Positions 35,301 through 49,000 of a DNA stretch of 64,000 nucleotides are shown in pieces (positions within the stretch are counted from its first letter, which is position 1; the number at the start of each line of letters is the position of its first letter). The notes beneath the pieces were generated by a model. It was given only the letters and a program-made list of their open reading frames with translations. It ran no database searches and was not told the DNA's origin. Both the position numbers and the translations under genes were made by a program. The stretch spans positions 3,778,501 to 3,842,500 of the forward strand of contig JARHVA010000666.1 of NCBI GenBank assembly GCA_037957365.1, written 5' to 3'. This stretch comes from Torreya grandis. Its lineage: Eukaryota > Streptophyta > Pinopsida > Cupressales > Taxaceae.

Positions 35301-38283
35301 TGAACCATTCTATCCATAGTGCACAAATGCTTAAAATATATACATACAAATTAGGTGGTAAAAGTTGAGGGTCTTCCATATCAGTATTCTCTACCTTTCC
35401 ATAGGCAATTACAACATAGTTTTTAGATATAACATAGCTATCAGTTATAGCTCAAAGTATGATTCCTATTGATACACCATAGAGTTTAGTAGAGCCACCA
35501 GTGTAAGTGAGGTCTACTCCTAAAATATTGACACGTACACATACTCTCCCATAGAGACCATTATTAGATAGACCCATACATCAGAGATATATTATAGATT
35601 CTAGAGGACCTCCCTCTACTCACTTTCTACTGAGATTAATATTATTGAGATCTCAGGGTTCTCAACATAGGGAACCTATGCCACCTAAAAATTATTCTAC
35701 CAAATGGGTTCCTAAGACCCTTACATTTCACAAGACACCACAATCAATGCCACAGATTCTTAACAACAGTACACAAAAAGATACATATATCAATCACTCC
35801 ATACAATAGATTATGGGACCATAGTTTCCCTTTCACACAACATGCATGATCATAGTTCCCTTATTTGACATAGGCCATAGTTATAGTGGGTCTCCTATGA
35901 GTCTCATCAATTAGTATTGTTTTTCATTTCTTATACATACTTTCCTTCTCTCTTGCTCCTTGTACATAGTTTAAATTCATGTTACTTTTACATAGCTTAC
36001 ATATATAAAATATAAAAATAATATAATATTTCAAAAACACAAAAACATTCAAATATTACTCAAAAAACATAAAATTATAGGTTATATGCATTACTATATT
36101 TACACTCTTATATTTTCTAGACACTACATATGCTAGCTATCTTATTATAGGCAGTTTTATCATACATACATGCTGCCCTTGTTCTTGTCACGTGCTTATA
36201 GATTGCTACATGACTCAGGTCCATTACATCAAGTCCATTACATCAATCTAGACTTGTTATTATCTACCACTAGGGGCATACATCAATACAGGGTCTTTAC
36301 TTGACACATTCACCTGCTTAGGGGCATGTTATACATAGTTTTAATTACCAGGTTCTACCTTTCTATAGTCTACTCCTAGATTTAACATTGTTATATCTTG
36401 ATATTGATCGTGCTACTCTTACTCAAATTTTTTGCCACCTATTACTACTTTAGACTTATATGTACATCCTAGTTCTTACACATATTTGTATTACATATTC
36501 ATGCATGCTTTCATTTATATCTTTCTTAGTTTAGATTTGATTGTATCTCTATGCTTCTTCTATTCGAGGGCATTTGAATATGCCATTGTTCTTTGGCTTT
36601 ATGCCACATCTATTCACAATATGTATGCTTTTGATATGTGTCCATGTCCTTGTGTGTGCCTTTTCTAATTGTGTATGTAGACATTTAAACATGTCCTTAT
36701 ATATGGCTCAATCTAACTTGCTTGTTACTTGCGTATGTAGACATTTGAACATGTCCTTATATGTCTTATTTTCTCAGATTTAGTGACATTTGATTATGTC
36801 CCTTATATTGTGTCCCTTGGCCTCCTTTGTGTGCCTCATGTTTTGTATATATGCTTTATTATATGCATGATGGCCATGATACTTATCTTTGCTTTTTACA
36901 CACACTAGTTTTTGATGTCATGAGGGATTTCATGCATCTACCCTTCCTACTTGGGTGTCATGATGGACATCATGCCCCATCCCCCTAGGTAACCACTTAT
37001 TTTTACTTAGATTTACTATATATACATTGTTACATCTATCTTGACACCCTTGTGAATATTATACATAACATACATCTTACATTACATACTTATACCCAGA
37101 TTATCTTATATTTTGATGTTATTTATACACACTATATTGGATTATTACACATATCATATATGCTCTGGCTAACACACATTTTGTAGAGGTTTTTCTTTTG
37201 AAGATAGTTCTTACATAGGTACAACTCCCCTAAAAATAAGGGGAATTCATATGGGTTTGTCATAGAGACCAGGCTCCTATATTGCACTCATAGTACATTT
37301 TTAACGCATACTTAGTTACAAAAAATTAGAGACAGGTAAACACAATGGGCAAGCAATGACCTAGAAAGTAATATAGTTTCACATAATTTAGACTAAAAAG
37401 ACACTAGCACCCAAATGAGAACACTAGTGCCACATGACACTATTATCCAAGATATGGTGCTAGTATCTAGTAGCCTCAGTTTCAAAACAACCTAGATTGG
37501 ATAGAATAGTACAATATAAGTTTGCACAAATTTAATTACAAATTTATCAATCATACTTATTTTATGCAGATTCATACTAGTTTAGCTCATATTCATATCA
37601 GTTTGATCAGATTAGGGGTATCATGCATGTCATGACTATTCCCATTTTTAGTTTAGATACCCATATATAATTTATTACAACTCAATCCAAAATCTATATA
37701 CTTAGATATTAGATTTGGGGGCATGTATATGGCATATTATTTCTGTATGCTCACTTACACACCGATTGATCAAATGCAATGAGAAATTCCATGTCATTCT
37801 CTATGTTGTATACACATGACATCATATTCTAGGTTCCACACTAATTTTATGCCTTACTTCATTTGTAGTGGTTGGCATTCTTGAGTGGCTCAAAACTGCC
37901 TAATGTATCTTAGTGGCTGCAAAGCTAGCATACATAATTAAATATATCCAATTTGATATTTATAGTAATTCATGTAGCTCAATTTCAAATGTGTCTACTA
38001 CACATGGTTGGTAAATGATTTAGTCATAACTTACTTGAATTTTTGAGCCACCTACATGAGAGGGTTGGATACACTCTTAGTCCCATCTAAGTTATTCATA
38101 AGTCATGATCCACCAAGCAGGGGTGGACAATGATGGATTCCAAATTAGATTTAGTTATTGAGCTATCCACACATGAGTATTGAGAATTTTTTTAGCTTAG
38201 TCCAAGATATTTAATGATTGATCACTATATAAATGCACATACATAGGTTGTCACTAGGTTCATGCATTGGTTCACATACCTAG
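35301..38283 (+). other. Element 2 internal DNA without RT or integrase
   Basis: About 3 kb, very AT-rich, with no pol motif in any frame. It holds a 60-bp duplication: GTATGTAGACATTTRAACATGTCCTTATAT at 36673 and again at 36733. It is interrupted at 38283 by element 3; its last 264 bases resume at 54234. Confidence 0.6.
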
Positions 38284-39024
38284 TGTTGACACCTAAATTT
38301 CATTTAGTGATGAAATGCACCTAAACATATTAATAATTCTTCTTAAAATTAATTCATCACATCTTCCTCCAAATTCAAATAATTAAGTCAAATTAGTCAA
38401 TTATGCACACTTAAATCTTTATTTTAAAATAAAAATCTAGATTTTACACATCTCCTACCTTTTTGTCCCTTATCCTAACCAAATCTACAACTTTCTCAAC
38501 ATCCTATGAATCATCCCCTAAGTTGTTAATAAAATTGACTTAGTCATACTGACTTAGCTAACCAACACCATGCTTCTATCAACTATTTTAAAATGGTCTG
38601 CATCCTCATGGGTGAGGACTTATTAGCCATCATTGATCATTTGGATCATTGAAAAAGTCCAAATGATCCTCCACTATTGGATCCTTCTCCAAAAATTTAT
38701 AAATAAACTTAAAAATCTTCATTTTCAAAGATCCATCACAATCATAATCAAAAAATCATAATCTAGACTTATACATAAGTGAATCAAAGTGAATTCAAAG
38801 ACTCATTTTACACCTTGCATGCCATTTCTCCTTTGCATTGGAAAAGTGAACACCACATCATCGATAGAAAATCAAATGTATATCACAATGGAGAAATATT
38901 GAACATTCAAAGTATAAAGTTTGTGATTTGTAGTTTTATTTGTTTGTTGCTCTATCATAGATTTCAATTTAACTTAGATTAGGATTAGTTTATTTTCTTT
39001 GCACTTCTAAATTTAGTTCACACA
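38284..39024 (+). repeat. Element 3 5' LTR
   Basis: Begins TGTTGACACCTAAATTTC, ends TTAGTTCACACA. The start resembles the element 4 LTR start (TGTAGACACCTCATTTT), suggesting related lineages. Confidence 0.9.
38698..38705 (+). promoter_or_regulatory. TATA box of element 3 5' LTR
   Basis: TATAAATA in the context CTCCAAAAATTTATAAATAAACTT. The same position in the other LTR (53903-53910) has TATATAAATAAACTT. Confidence 0.5.
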
Positions 39025-39028
39025 TTTT

Positions 39029-39045
39029 TGGTATGTCTGGTGGGA
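39029..39045 (+). other. Element 3 primer-binding site
   Basis: TGGTATGTCTGGTGGGA four bases after the LTR. It differs from the element 4 site (TGGCACATCCAATGGGA) at six positions, all transitions. Confidence 0.7.
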
Positions 39046-41356
39046 TCTTACCTCATTTTTTTCATCTTTTGATGATCTTTTTTGCAGTTAAATAGCATTT
39101 CTCATTTAATTTTTATTACTTATGTTTGCATATGAATTTTATTTTATTTTTTTGAGTGTTGGTATGAGCTATAGGTTGATATCAGGTATTTTTTATTTGG
39201 CTATGTGTGTTCCTCTATGTATCAATGAATTTGGAAGCATAAATATCAAAATTTTAGACCTTAACAACTAATTTATTTTACTACACAATGGAATTGTTCT
39301 ATTTTTCCTTTTTTAATTTCTATTCTATTTGCATGGTTAACAACAATTTTGTTAGGAAACAATGATTTCATCATTATCAGTAGTGATTTTGTCACTTTCA
39401 ATAGTAAATTATCTATTTCAGCAATGAAATTGTCATTCTTAGTAGCAAATTCATCATTTATAACACCAAATTCATCTCTATTAGCATTGAAATTATTGTT
39501 TTGGGCATCAAAATTATTCTTTAATCACGAGTCTATTTATTTTTTGCTTTTCGTATTCTGTCTTTTCCATGTGTTGATTTTATTACAATTTTGCTTTTCT
39601 TATGTGGTTGTATAATTATAATTTCATAACAGAGAGGTGTTTTTCACTTTATTTTCATGGTTTTTATTTATTATATTATATGTTACCTTGATCCTAGCCT
39701 AAACAAATATTGTAACTTATTTGCAGAATGCTTGTCAAAGAGAATAAGCAAAAAGAATAAATAAAAAGCTAATTTTATTTTACTAATGATTTCAATTTTG
39801 CTTTCAAACTTTTGTTTTTAGTAATTACATCACATTTCATTTCAGTATTATGTTTGTGATTTTGCAAATCACATATGCTCTTTCCTTGATAGCACATTGG
39901 TGACGATACTTAGAAATCAACAATGTTTCCATAATTATCTGTGTTACCCAAGTAGTGCCCACATATGCTCTTTCCTTGGAATTACATTAGTAACAATACT
40001 CAAAAATCATAAATGCATACTTAATTTTTATTTTTATTTTTAGGGGTTGTATTGACTATAGATTTCACCACCATGTAGTATTTCAAACCTCATTTATTGG
40101 CAGGGTATATAATTTGAGATCCATCTATTTTAATTGCCTAAGTGGTTGTGTGTTTTAAGCACACCATGAGTTGAGGGGATTTCATGCTCTAATACCCAAT
40201 GTTTTAATAGCTTCTTCAAAATATGATTTTACCAATTATCAACACATTAAGACCCCTAAAACTTTTTTGGGCACTTTGGGATAACACCCAATAATGTGTG
40301 TACGCTTTATCCATTTCTTTCATAGTTTTTCCTTCTTAGATAAACTTGTTTAAACCTTAAACCTAGGATAACCTCTTTTGTCATTCAACTTTGGTGTATC
40401 AGTTAATGTCAAGAAGTAACTTTCCATACACCCTCAAAATTGAACTCAGTGGGCCAGAAAAATGATATAGTCTTCTATGGTTAGTGTCTTGAAATATTAG
40501 GCCATAGTTGAGAGTAGGATGAGTCAGTGACAATAGAAGGCCTAATAGTTTTTCACAACCCTCATCCTAGTTTTTCACCTTTTATGTACAATTTATTGAC
40601 TATTTAAAATAGAAATTTTGTATATTATTTTTTTGTGTTTGTATTTGTCATTTATTTCACAATCAAATTTTTAGTCACGTTAGTATTTTAGTCTTTTGTT
40701 AATAACATCACCCATTGTAAGAAGCATAGCATCTTGGAACCACAACTTGAATCATTGCTATAACCTAGGGTTTTATCCAACTAATTTTGATCTAAACTCA
40801 TATTAGAATCAATACCCAATCAATACATCACATTTCCAAATTAAAATCATAATATTTCATCCATTATCCATGAAACAACCATTTTTGATAAACACCCAAT
40901 CTTTACTCAAACATCATCTAATCCACCTATCATCAAATTATCATATGCCTTCAGCCCAACATCTAAGACTCCACCTTTCCAAAAAATTCTTCATCCCAAA
41001 TCTAATATTTCTAAGAGATCGATAAAAATAAAATTTGGTAAAAAACACTTTAGCAGGCCATCCTTATGGCCACATTTAAACCAAGATCAAATTTAATATC
41101 AAAATTAGATGTACAATTTTTTTTAGGATTAAAAGAAAATTCAACGTCCATATTGGTCCCAACATAGTTTTATTAGTAGACAAGTTTTTAAATGATAACG
41201 ATAATGTTATAGGTAAGGAAAAAGCCTCATCCAACATCATTATAAATCCTCTTAGTGACATCCAAGTAGTCTGTTCCATCTTCATAAACACTATCCTTTT
41301 TTATTAACATTACACTACTTGTACATGTCAACTGGAATCCACACAAATAGACCTCG
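39046..41356. other. Element 3 leader region without recognised gene
   Basis: Contains an irregular array of short phrases (ATTTCATCATT, GAAATTGTCATT, AAATTCATC) at 39345-39535 and a direct repeat of period 90 bp at 39871-40015. Nothing else recognised. Confidence 0.5.
39871..40015 (+). repeat. Direct repeat, period 90 bp
   Basis: ACATATGCTCTTTCCTTG, then a similar tail (RATTACATTRGTRACRATACT, AAATCA), at 39871 and again at 39961. Confidence 0.85.
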
Positions 41357-42290
41357 TTGGACTTATCCCATGGAAACATATCAATTATAAAATCTATAAA
41401 AATCTATGAAAGCATCCCATTTGAAGAAATGCTACTTAACCAACCATTGCTTGAAGCTCCAAAAAGCAATCAAAATACATCAATAGATGAACAAATTGGC
41501 TCTTTGTTGCTTGATGATAATGACATCACAAACAATAAAAATATTAAGTCAACTAGGAGAGAAACGACATGGAATGATCTCTTGGTTACAATCCAAGAAA
41601 TAATCTTAACTCCCATGTTACATATTTATTATGTTAAATTGGTAGAATGACACTATAATGAGTTGGATCATGATTTTGAGATTAATTTTGAGGCACATCA
41701 CAATAAGTTTGAACATTCTAGATTTGCCAAGGAATTGAGGATTGTCAATATAGATTTATCTTATTTTGAATTTTGTAGTTTTTGTTGGTTAGCCAATAGC
41801 ATTTAGATAAGAGATATTAGTTTTTATGCATATGGAGATATCATTAGTCCCTAGTGTTTGATACTCTTTAACAATATCACTTACAATCCATATAGATAAA
41901 GACATTCATATTCTACAATGATCAGAAGAACTATTAGAAGGTTTCTAGAGTTCAACTTTACTATCAAACATATCAATGTGGCTCTAGTTGATAGCTGTGT
42001 TTTCCCACCAAAACATAAAATTAAAATGGAACTTTGACAAAGAAACTTGTATTATATATATTCATTCAACAAGGATTTTCAAATAGAGAACACCACTCTA
42101 GATGGTTTGCTAATAGTTCTTGATGGGCTCAACAACCTCATCTTGGTCAAATACTATTTAAAGTGAATATTAAAATTGAAATAGAAATTGAAGAAGAAAT
42201 CTAGTTAGAACATTAGAGATTATCTATAGTTGGCATGGGGTGAAAATCAAAACAAAAGGAAACCTATGCATCTTGTGACCTTCCATTAGG
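41357..42290 (+). pseudogene. Unrecognised frame in element 3
   Basis: The first 97 codons from 41357 are open, and the same frame continues to about 42200 with six or so stops. It is Asn/Ile-rich and includes PFEEMLLNQPLLEAPKSNQ, FEAHHNKFEHSRFAKEL and RRFLEFNFTIKHINVALVD. I do not recognise a domain. In an LTR element this could be what is left of a fast-evolving gag or an additional ORF. Chance openness in AT-rich DNA is not excluded. Confidence 0.35.
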
Positions 42291-44879
42291 TACAAATGCC
42301 AATAAATCCACAAAAAAATTATTAAATCAAAATTAAAAAAAAAAAAAAATCACAAAAGATCAAAAATATATAAGTTGTTTCTTACAAGTCCCTTGACACT
42401 TGGGGGAAAATTTATTTACGCCTGCATTATTTTCACAAGTATTGAATTATACCATCATGTTCATTTTTGCCTTGTATATCAGATGTTATGTTTAGTGAGT
42501 ATTCAATTGTCAGTTCACATAACACAAACATTTTAAAATTGTAGCCTATTATATCATTTCACTTTTTCATACCACCCTATTATCTCATGAAAGACATTTT
42601 TAAAATAAGCATTACATTGGTTCTTGTCTTAATCAGAATAAATCTTTTGATTTACATTTTCTTTTCCAGACTTAGACTATACTAGCCTACAACCTTGTCT
42701 AGAAGATTGTCCATGATAGAGTTTCCTCTTACAATTCCCTTAAAATATTAAACAAGCTACAACAAAAAATAGGAAATTTTAATCATCTATCTTGGTCTTC
42801 GATGATATAATTTTGCATCTTACTCATGTTGAGCCTTCACATCCTCCTAATTGTGTAGGATTAACATTTGGGAGAGATACCCTTACTCACCTATACATAG
42901 TCTTTGGTGATAAGCTGATGTGTCTACATAAAGGGAGTTATAAATTAAATTAAATCAAAGGATGTCCAAAGAAATATTTCTTCAAGTAGCTTTTTTTATC
43001 ATGTCTATGCTGAAAAGGGTAGACTTTATCCCATTAATAAATTGTGTCAAGGCTATTTCTCTCTAGACACATCCAATAAAGCTAGTATTTTTGTGAGTTT
43101 GGCAAGATATACAATTTCACCTTTGTTTGTAACAATTAAATCACCCTTCTTTGTTATACACAATTTTGATTGTTTGTCTTCACCATTTATCATGTTCTTC
43201 CCTTCACTCTTTTGTTGTAAATTGAAAGATATATGATATGCATATAAATAAATTGATCATCCCTCACAAAACAATTAATTAATGCATCAACAAAGTTTTA
43301 TGTGTATCCATCGTATTACTTCATTTTTTAAAACATGCGTACCATGTGTAAGCCATTATCTATAATTAACCTAGTTACTTGGGGGCATCACCTTTTGGTT
43401 ATCCATTGTATATTCCTAAGTTTATCATTTTATCAGTTATTAGTCATTTATTTTATAGCTTGATAAAGTTCAAGATTGTTATTTCTATGTGTGAATGTGT
43501 ATTATTTCTCATGATATGCAGAAAAACATCTTATTCATTATTTCATAAATAAATAAATAACCATAAAAATAATTTAAAAAATCATATAATAACAAAAAAA
43601 CATTCCAACATCAATATCAACACATCTACCATGTTATAAAAATATATCATATCATTATCTATTTCTTGGGCAGGTCACTCGCGCATCTTATTTTATCAAA
43701 ACATTCAAAATGCTTCATCAATAATCCACTTTCTCATCACTTATTGTATCAGGAGAACTACATCTGCCCTGATATCCCCATATAGACTTTGTTAAAAAAG
43801 GATTATATAGGTAGCATTTAGAGACATGGGGTCTCTATGGTCAGTTCGGCCACCATCTCCCATTATCCGTTTCCCCAACATGGATTAGCTACTCCTTCCA
43901 CTTCTCCCTCGATTGTTTAGTGCCTAGCCTCACTCTTGGCTATAATTGTCTACTCTTTTTTTAGCTTGTTTTTATTTACAACTTTTCAACTTTTTCTACT
44001 CTTTGTTTGTTTTCATTGTTGTATTGTTTATTTTCTATCTCTAACCATTCACTTTTTTACTTTGACCCCTTTCTTTATCCTTATCCATTAAATTGGTTAT
44101 TTCACTTCCTTTTATCTCTAGCCATTCCAATAGTTATTTCCTTTATTTTGTCAATTTTGATCAATTTTTTGTTGTTTGAGTCACTCTTTATTTATTTGTG
44201 CGTTATTATTGAATTGTAGTTTTGTATAAGTGCCAATCATTTAGGTTACATTTGTTTGAATTAACATTTTGTGTGTGTTTCAATCACTTAGCTTAATTTT
44301 TTGTTTTCATATATTTTAATTATTATTTTTTGTGTGTTTATAAAGATTATTTTGTGAAATGTATATATAGTATGGTTATGACTATATCATAACGTACTTT
44401 GATTATACATAATTTATACTTTGTTTTTTTATCAAATTCTTAAAACATCAATACTCATCATGATTATTCAATATCATTGGTGATAATGTGTTTTATGATA
44501 TATTAAAAATTAGGTTGCTCAAAGCTCAAATACTATTGAAAATCTAATGCAAAGAATAGAAACAAAATATATGCAACAATGTCACACTCTAAATCCATAA
44601 ACATCATCCACTCATACATATCTCATAAATCTATAATAAATATGTTGAAAGAATTAAACATGCTAGTGTAAATAAAAATGCAAAAAATATAACAAGTGCT
44701 ACCATATATCCATACATTTGTCAAGTCATGTATAAAGTACATGTAAACCAATAAAAATTCCATCAATGTCTAACATCCATTGTAAAAAGTCTCAATAAAT
44801 CATCATATATATATATATATATAATGTGTTTTTACAGAAGATAGATCTCTAAATATATACATCAATGAATCCATCTATC
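42291..44879. other. Element 3 interior without recognised gene
   Basis: AT-rich, no domain seen in either strand. Short (AT)n run at 44805-44823. Lies downstream (minus sense) of the PMD gene. Confidence 0.45.
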
Positions 44880-45358
44880 AAAATATCTCCTATATCTATG
44901 TCTCATCTTGTCCCTCAGATAGAGTGTATAGTCTTGGGAATAGCTTTCCACATCATGGTGTGCCTTGTGGAGGATGCATCATATGTTATACCTATCCCAC
45001 TGACCTCTCTAATTCTACCAGCTGAAAAGATCTAGTAGATGTTGATCATCTCACAAAATACTCTCTAAATGATGGTGCCCTATGATCTCGTGGTACAAAC
45101 TCCTCATATAATCTCCAATAGTATGTGTCCTATTCCATGGCCCTCATCACCCTATCCAAAGTAGATATTTGACCCTCTCTAGCTAATAATACTCTAGCCT
45201 CTGTAATCTTAGTCCAAGTTGTGTCCCTCTCCTATTTATAGTGTTGTGTGACCACCATATAATCTAATTTTTGAGTCTTTACATCACGAGTAATCACTCC
45301 TAGATCCATGGCATCCCCATTCATCCCATATATAATACCCTATAATCTATCTACATCA
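44880..45358 (-). pseudogene. PMD gene, C-terminal part
   Basis: On the minus strand the frame enters from the copia-2 junction at 45358 and reads ITRDVKTQKLDYMVVTQHYK, TTWTKITEARVLLARE, ISTLDRVMRAM and YYWRLYEEFVPRDHRAP, ending in stops near 44885. This is a coiled-coil tail like those following the PMD in plant mobile domain proteins. It continues the protein begun at 52209, interrupted only by copia-2 and its CATCA duplication. About five in-frame stops. Confidence 0.75.
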
Positions 45359-45948
45359 TGTTGGAAATAAATCATAAATTAATGTAGAAATAATTTCACA
45401 GAATCATAATAATAGATATAAACAAAGATGCATAAAGAACATAAATAAAATGCACAATAAGAAGACTAGATTTAATGTGGTTCACGTAATGTGGGATACA
45501 TCCACCAAGAAAGACATGCTCAAATTTTATTACAAGCCACGAGAGTACAATCCACTCTCAAATCAGTCTTCTCACAATTACAATGTACAAATATTATTTT
45601 GAGTTGTGCTCAACAAACCCTCCTAAATTTGCATCTAAATTCACACACTATGTTCTTCCTTATGAAACACTTGTTATCATAATATATTACCTATGAAATA
45701 TCCATATATACATAATACATCAAGAAAATAGTATTACAAAACAATGGGTACCAAAACCATGGGCAAAGTTAGCCCAAAATGATTTCTCATTAAAGGGGGT
45801 TCAGAATTTGTTTTAGGGGTTACTGCCCCAAAATTGGGGGCTATCACCCCTAAACCCTAGTGAGAATACATATAGAGTGTACAATACATTTTAAATGTAT
45901 AGTATTTGAAATACAATGTAATTTAGAAATAGGCTCGATAACACAACA
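45359..45948 (-). repeat. Copia-2 3' LTR
   Basis: TGTTGGAAATAAAT...ATAACACAACA. Contains a GCAACTCCAAATAATATT-like block shared with the other LTR. Confidence 0.93.
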
Positions 45949-45961
45949 ATCTCCCACTTGG
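45949..45961 (-). other. Copia-2 polypurine tract
   Basis: The minus strand reads CCAAGTGGGAGAT directly before the 3' LTR, identical to copia-1. Confidence 0.9.
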
Positions 45962-46001
45962 AGACTGATTTCCTCTGAGCAGGCTTCTCAACCCTTCACT
46001 A

Positions 46002-49000
46002 TCATCTGTGAAGGCCAACCAAAACTAAACATAGCTTAAATTTGTCTCTTATGACCACCTTTATCATCATTTCTATAGGATTATGACTAGTATGAATCTT
46101 CTCCAGCTTCAACTTCTCTTCCTCCAAAGTTATCTTGATGAAATGGTACCTTAATTGTATATGCTTCATCCTCGAGTGGAAAGCAGAATTCTTTGCTAGA
46201 TGTATAACACTCTGACTATCACTATATAGCTTCCCTTCCTCCTACTTATGCCCCAAATCTTCAAACAAATATTATAACCAAATCATTTCTTTACTTTCCT
46301 CTGTGGCAAAAACATACTCAGCCTTTATGGTCGATAAAGCCAAAAAAATTTGAGTCATAAAATCCAGCTCACCATTGTATCACCTACAATAAATACATAT
46401 CCTATTGTACTCCTCCTACTATCTAAATCTCCAGCCATGTCTGAATCTACATAACCATGCAAAGTGGTGTCTAATCCACCATATCTTAAAATTATCCCCA
46501 TGGTCCCTCTTAAATACCAAAGGATCCACTTCACTACCTTCCAGTGTTCTCTACTTGGATCACTCATGTGCCTACTTATTACTCCCACTACATGGGCAAT
46601 ATCTGGCTTAGTGCACACCATGACATACATCAAGCTACCAATAGTTGATGAGTAAGGTACATGTAACATCTAGATTCTCTCCTCCTCTATCTTGGGACAC
46701 TACTCCTTTGATAACTTGAAATGGCTTGCCAAAGGAGTACTAATCGGTTTAGCATCATGTATACTAAACCTTTCCAAAACCTTTTTAATGTACTCTTCCT
46801 GGAGTAAATTTATCTTTCATTCCTTCTTATCCCAAGTTATTCTTATACCAAGGATTTGTTTTGCTACTCCCAAATCCTTCATAACAAAAGAATTATTAAG
46901 TTGTTCCTTGAGTACCTTTATTTCCTACATATTCTTACTTGCAACCAACATGTCATCCACATATAAATAAGATAATAATTACCATCATCAAACTTTTTGA
47001 TATATACATAATGGGTTGAATGACACCTAGAGTATCCCTACTCCATCATAAAATTGTCAAATTTATTGTACCATTATCATGAAGCTTATTTCAGGTCATA
47101 CAAGCTCTTCTTCAGTTTGCACACCATGTTCTTTCCTATGACCTCATATCCTTGTGGTTGCTCCATATATAAGTCCTCCTCCAAATCACCATGAAAGAAT
47201 CTAGTCTTCACATTTAGCTTCTCCAAGTGCAAGTCTTCCATTGCTACTATCCCAAGAATAGTCCAAATAGAAGTCATCTTTACCACTAGGGAAAAAATCC
47301 TCATCAAAATCAATTCCCTTTTTTTGTGTAAACCCCTTTACCACCAACTGAGCCTTGTACCTTTTCTTGCCTCTATCATCTTCTTTAGCTATGTACACCT
47401 ACTTGTTTTGAAATACTCTCTTACCTTCAGGTGGGCTTTCCAAATTCTACATCTAATTTTTCATGAGAGATTGATGTTCCTCATCCATTGCTTACTCCCA
47501 CTTCTTCCTGGCATCTACTTTCATTGCTTCTTCAAATCACTCTAGCTCTCCATTATCAGTGAGTAATTAATAATTAAGAGATGGAGAAAAATATTTAGGT
47601 TCCCTTCTTACCCTAGAAGACCTTCTCACCATAGGATTTTGGGGTTCTTATGGAGTAGGTGCTTGAACTGGTTGCTTGGACACTTTATCATTTGCAATAT
47701 TCTTCAATACTGTGTACTCTTTTCTGGAATCCTCCTTCTGATCTTGTAACTATTATTTATACATAAATTTCTCATTAAATACAATACCCCTAGACCTAAT
47801 TTTTTTAATCCTTAAGACTCCAAATACGAAAAACAATGTCATCCTCACCATAACCAATAAAGGTGATTTTTTTAGACTTAGCCTCTAACTTGGTCCTATC
47901 ATCCTTATCAATATGAATGAAGGCTTCACAACAAAATATTCTAAGAAATGAATAATCAACCTTCTTACCAAACCAAGCTTCCTTAGGTATGCCTCCATCC
48001 AAATTAGATGGACCTCTATTTATCATATATACAGTCATGTTTATTGCTTCTACCCAAAATTGAAGAGGTAGTCCTGCATGCAACCTCATGCTCGTAGAAC
48101 ACTCCATGATAGTCATATTCATCCTTTCTAACACTCCATTTTGATATAGACTTCTTGGAACTACCCTCTATTTGTGAATTCTATTCCTTTAATAATAATC
48201 AAAAAAATCATTGTTGTAATATTCTCCACCATTATTTGACCTGAGACATTTTAACTAGAGACCTATTTCATTCTCAACCAAGGCTTTACATATTTTAAAC
48301 ATATCAAACACATCATATTTTCTCCTAATTCCATACACCCAAACTTTACTAGTTGCATCATCAATAAAAGTGACATAATAAGATGAACCATCACTAGAAG
48401 ATACCTAAGCTAGCCCCCATACATCTAAATGAACTAGCTTCAACTTATTCTCCTTCCTTGTAGGTATAACCTCAAGAAATTTTACCCCTTTTTGTTTTTG
48501 TACACATAGTCTTCACAAAAATCTAAATCAAACCCTTTCAATCCAAACAATCAATCCTTCAAAATTTGCATACCCTTTTGGCTCATGTGATCAAGCTTAT
48601 TGTGACATAAAGTTGCATCTGCATTTGCATCAACTAAATTACAATAATCAACACTACGTGATAAATATAAGGTACCAACCTTTTTACCTCTTGTTACCAC
48701 AAGAGCACCCTTGGTCACCTTCCAAGAATCTACTATAAATGTGAACATATATCCTTCACTGCCTAGCTATCCTATGGATACTAAATTCCATCTCAACTTA
48801 GGCACATGTCTGACATCCTTTAGTAGCCAAGTGTTCTCATTCTGCATCTTAATCTGAACACTTCTTTTTCCTACTATGCTACAATTATCATCATCATCAA
48901 GGTAAACATGTCCAAAATCCCCTTGAACATAATCAATAAAATAATGCCTATATGGTGTAGCATGAAAAGAAGCCCTTTAATCTAAAACCCAAGACTCAAA

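Noticed and set aside
44007..44219. Hydrophobic 70-codon frame
   Set aside because: Again a consequence of TTT/CTT-rich sequence in element 3; no support as a gene.
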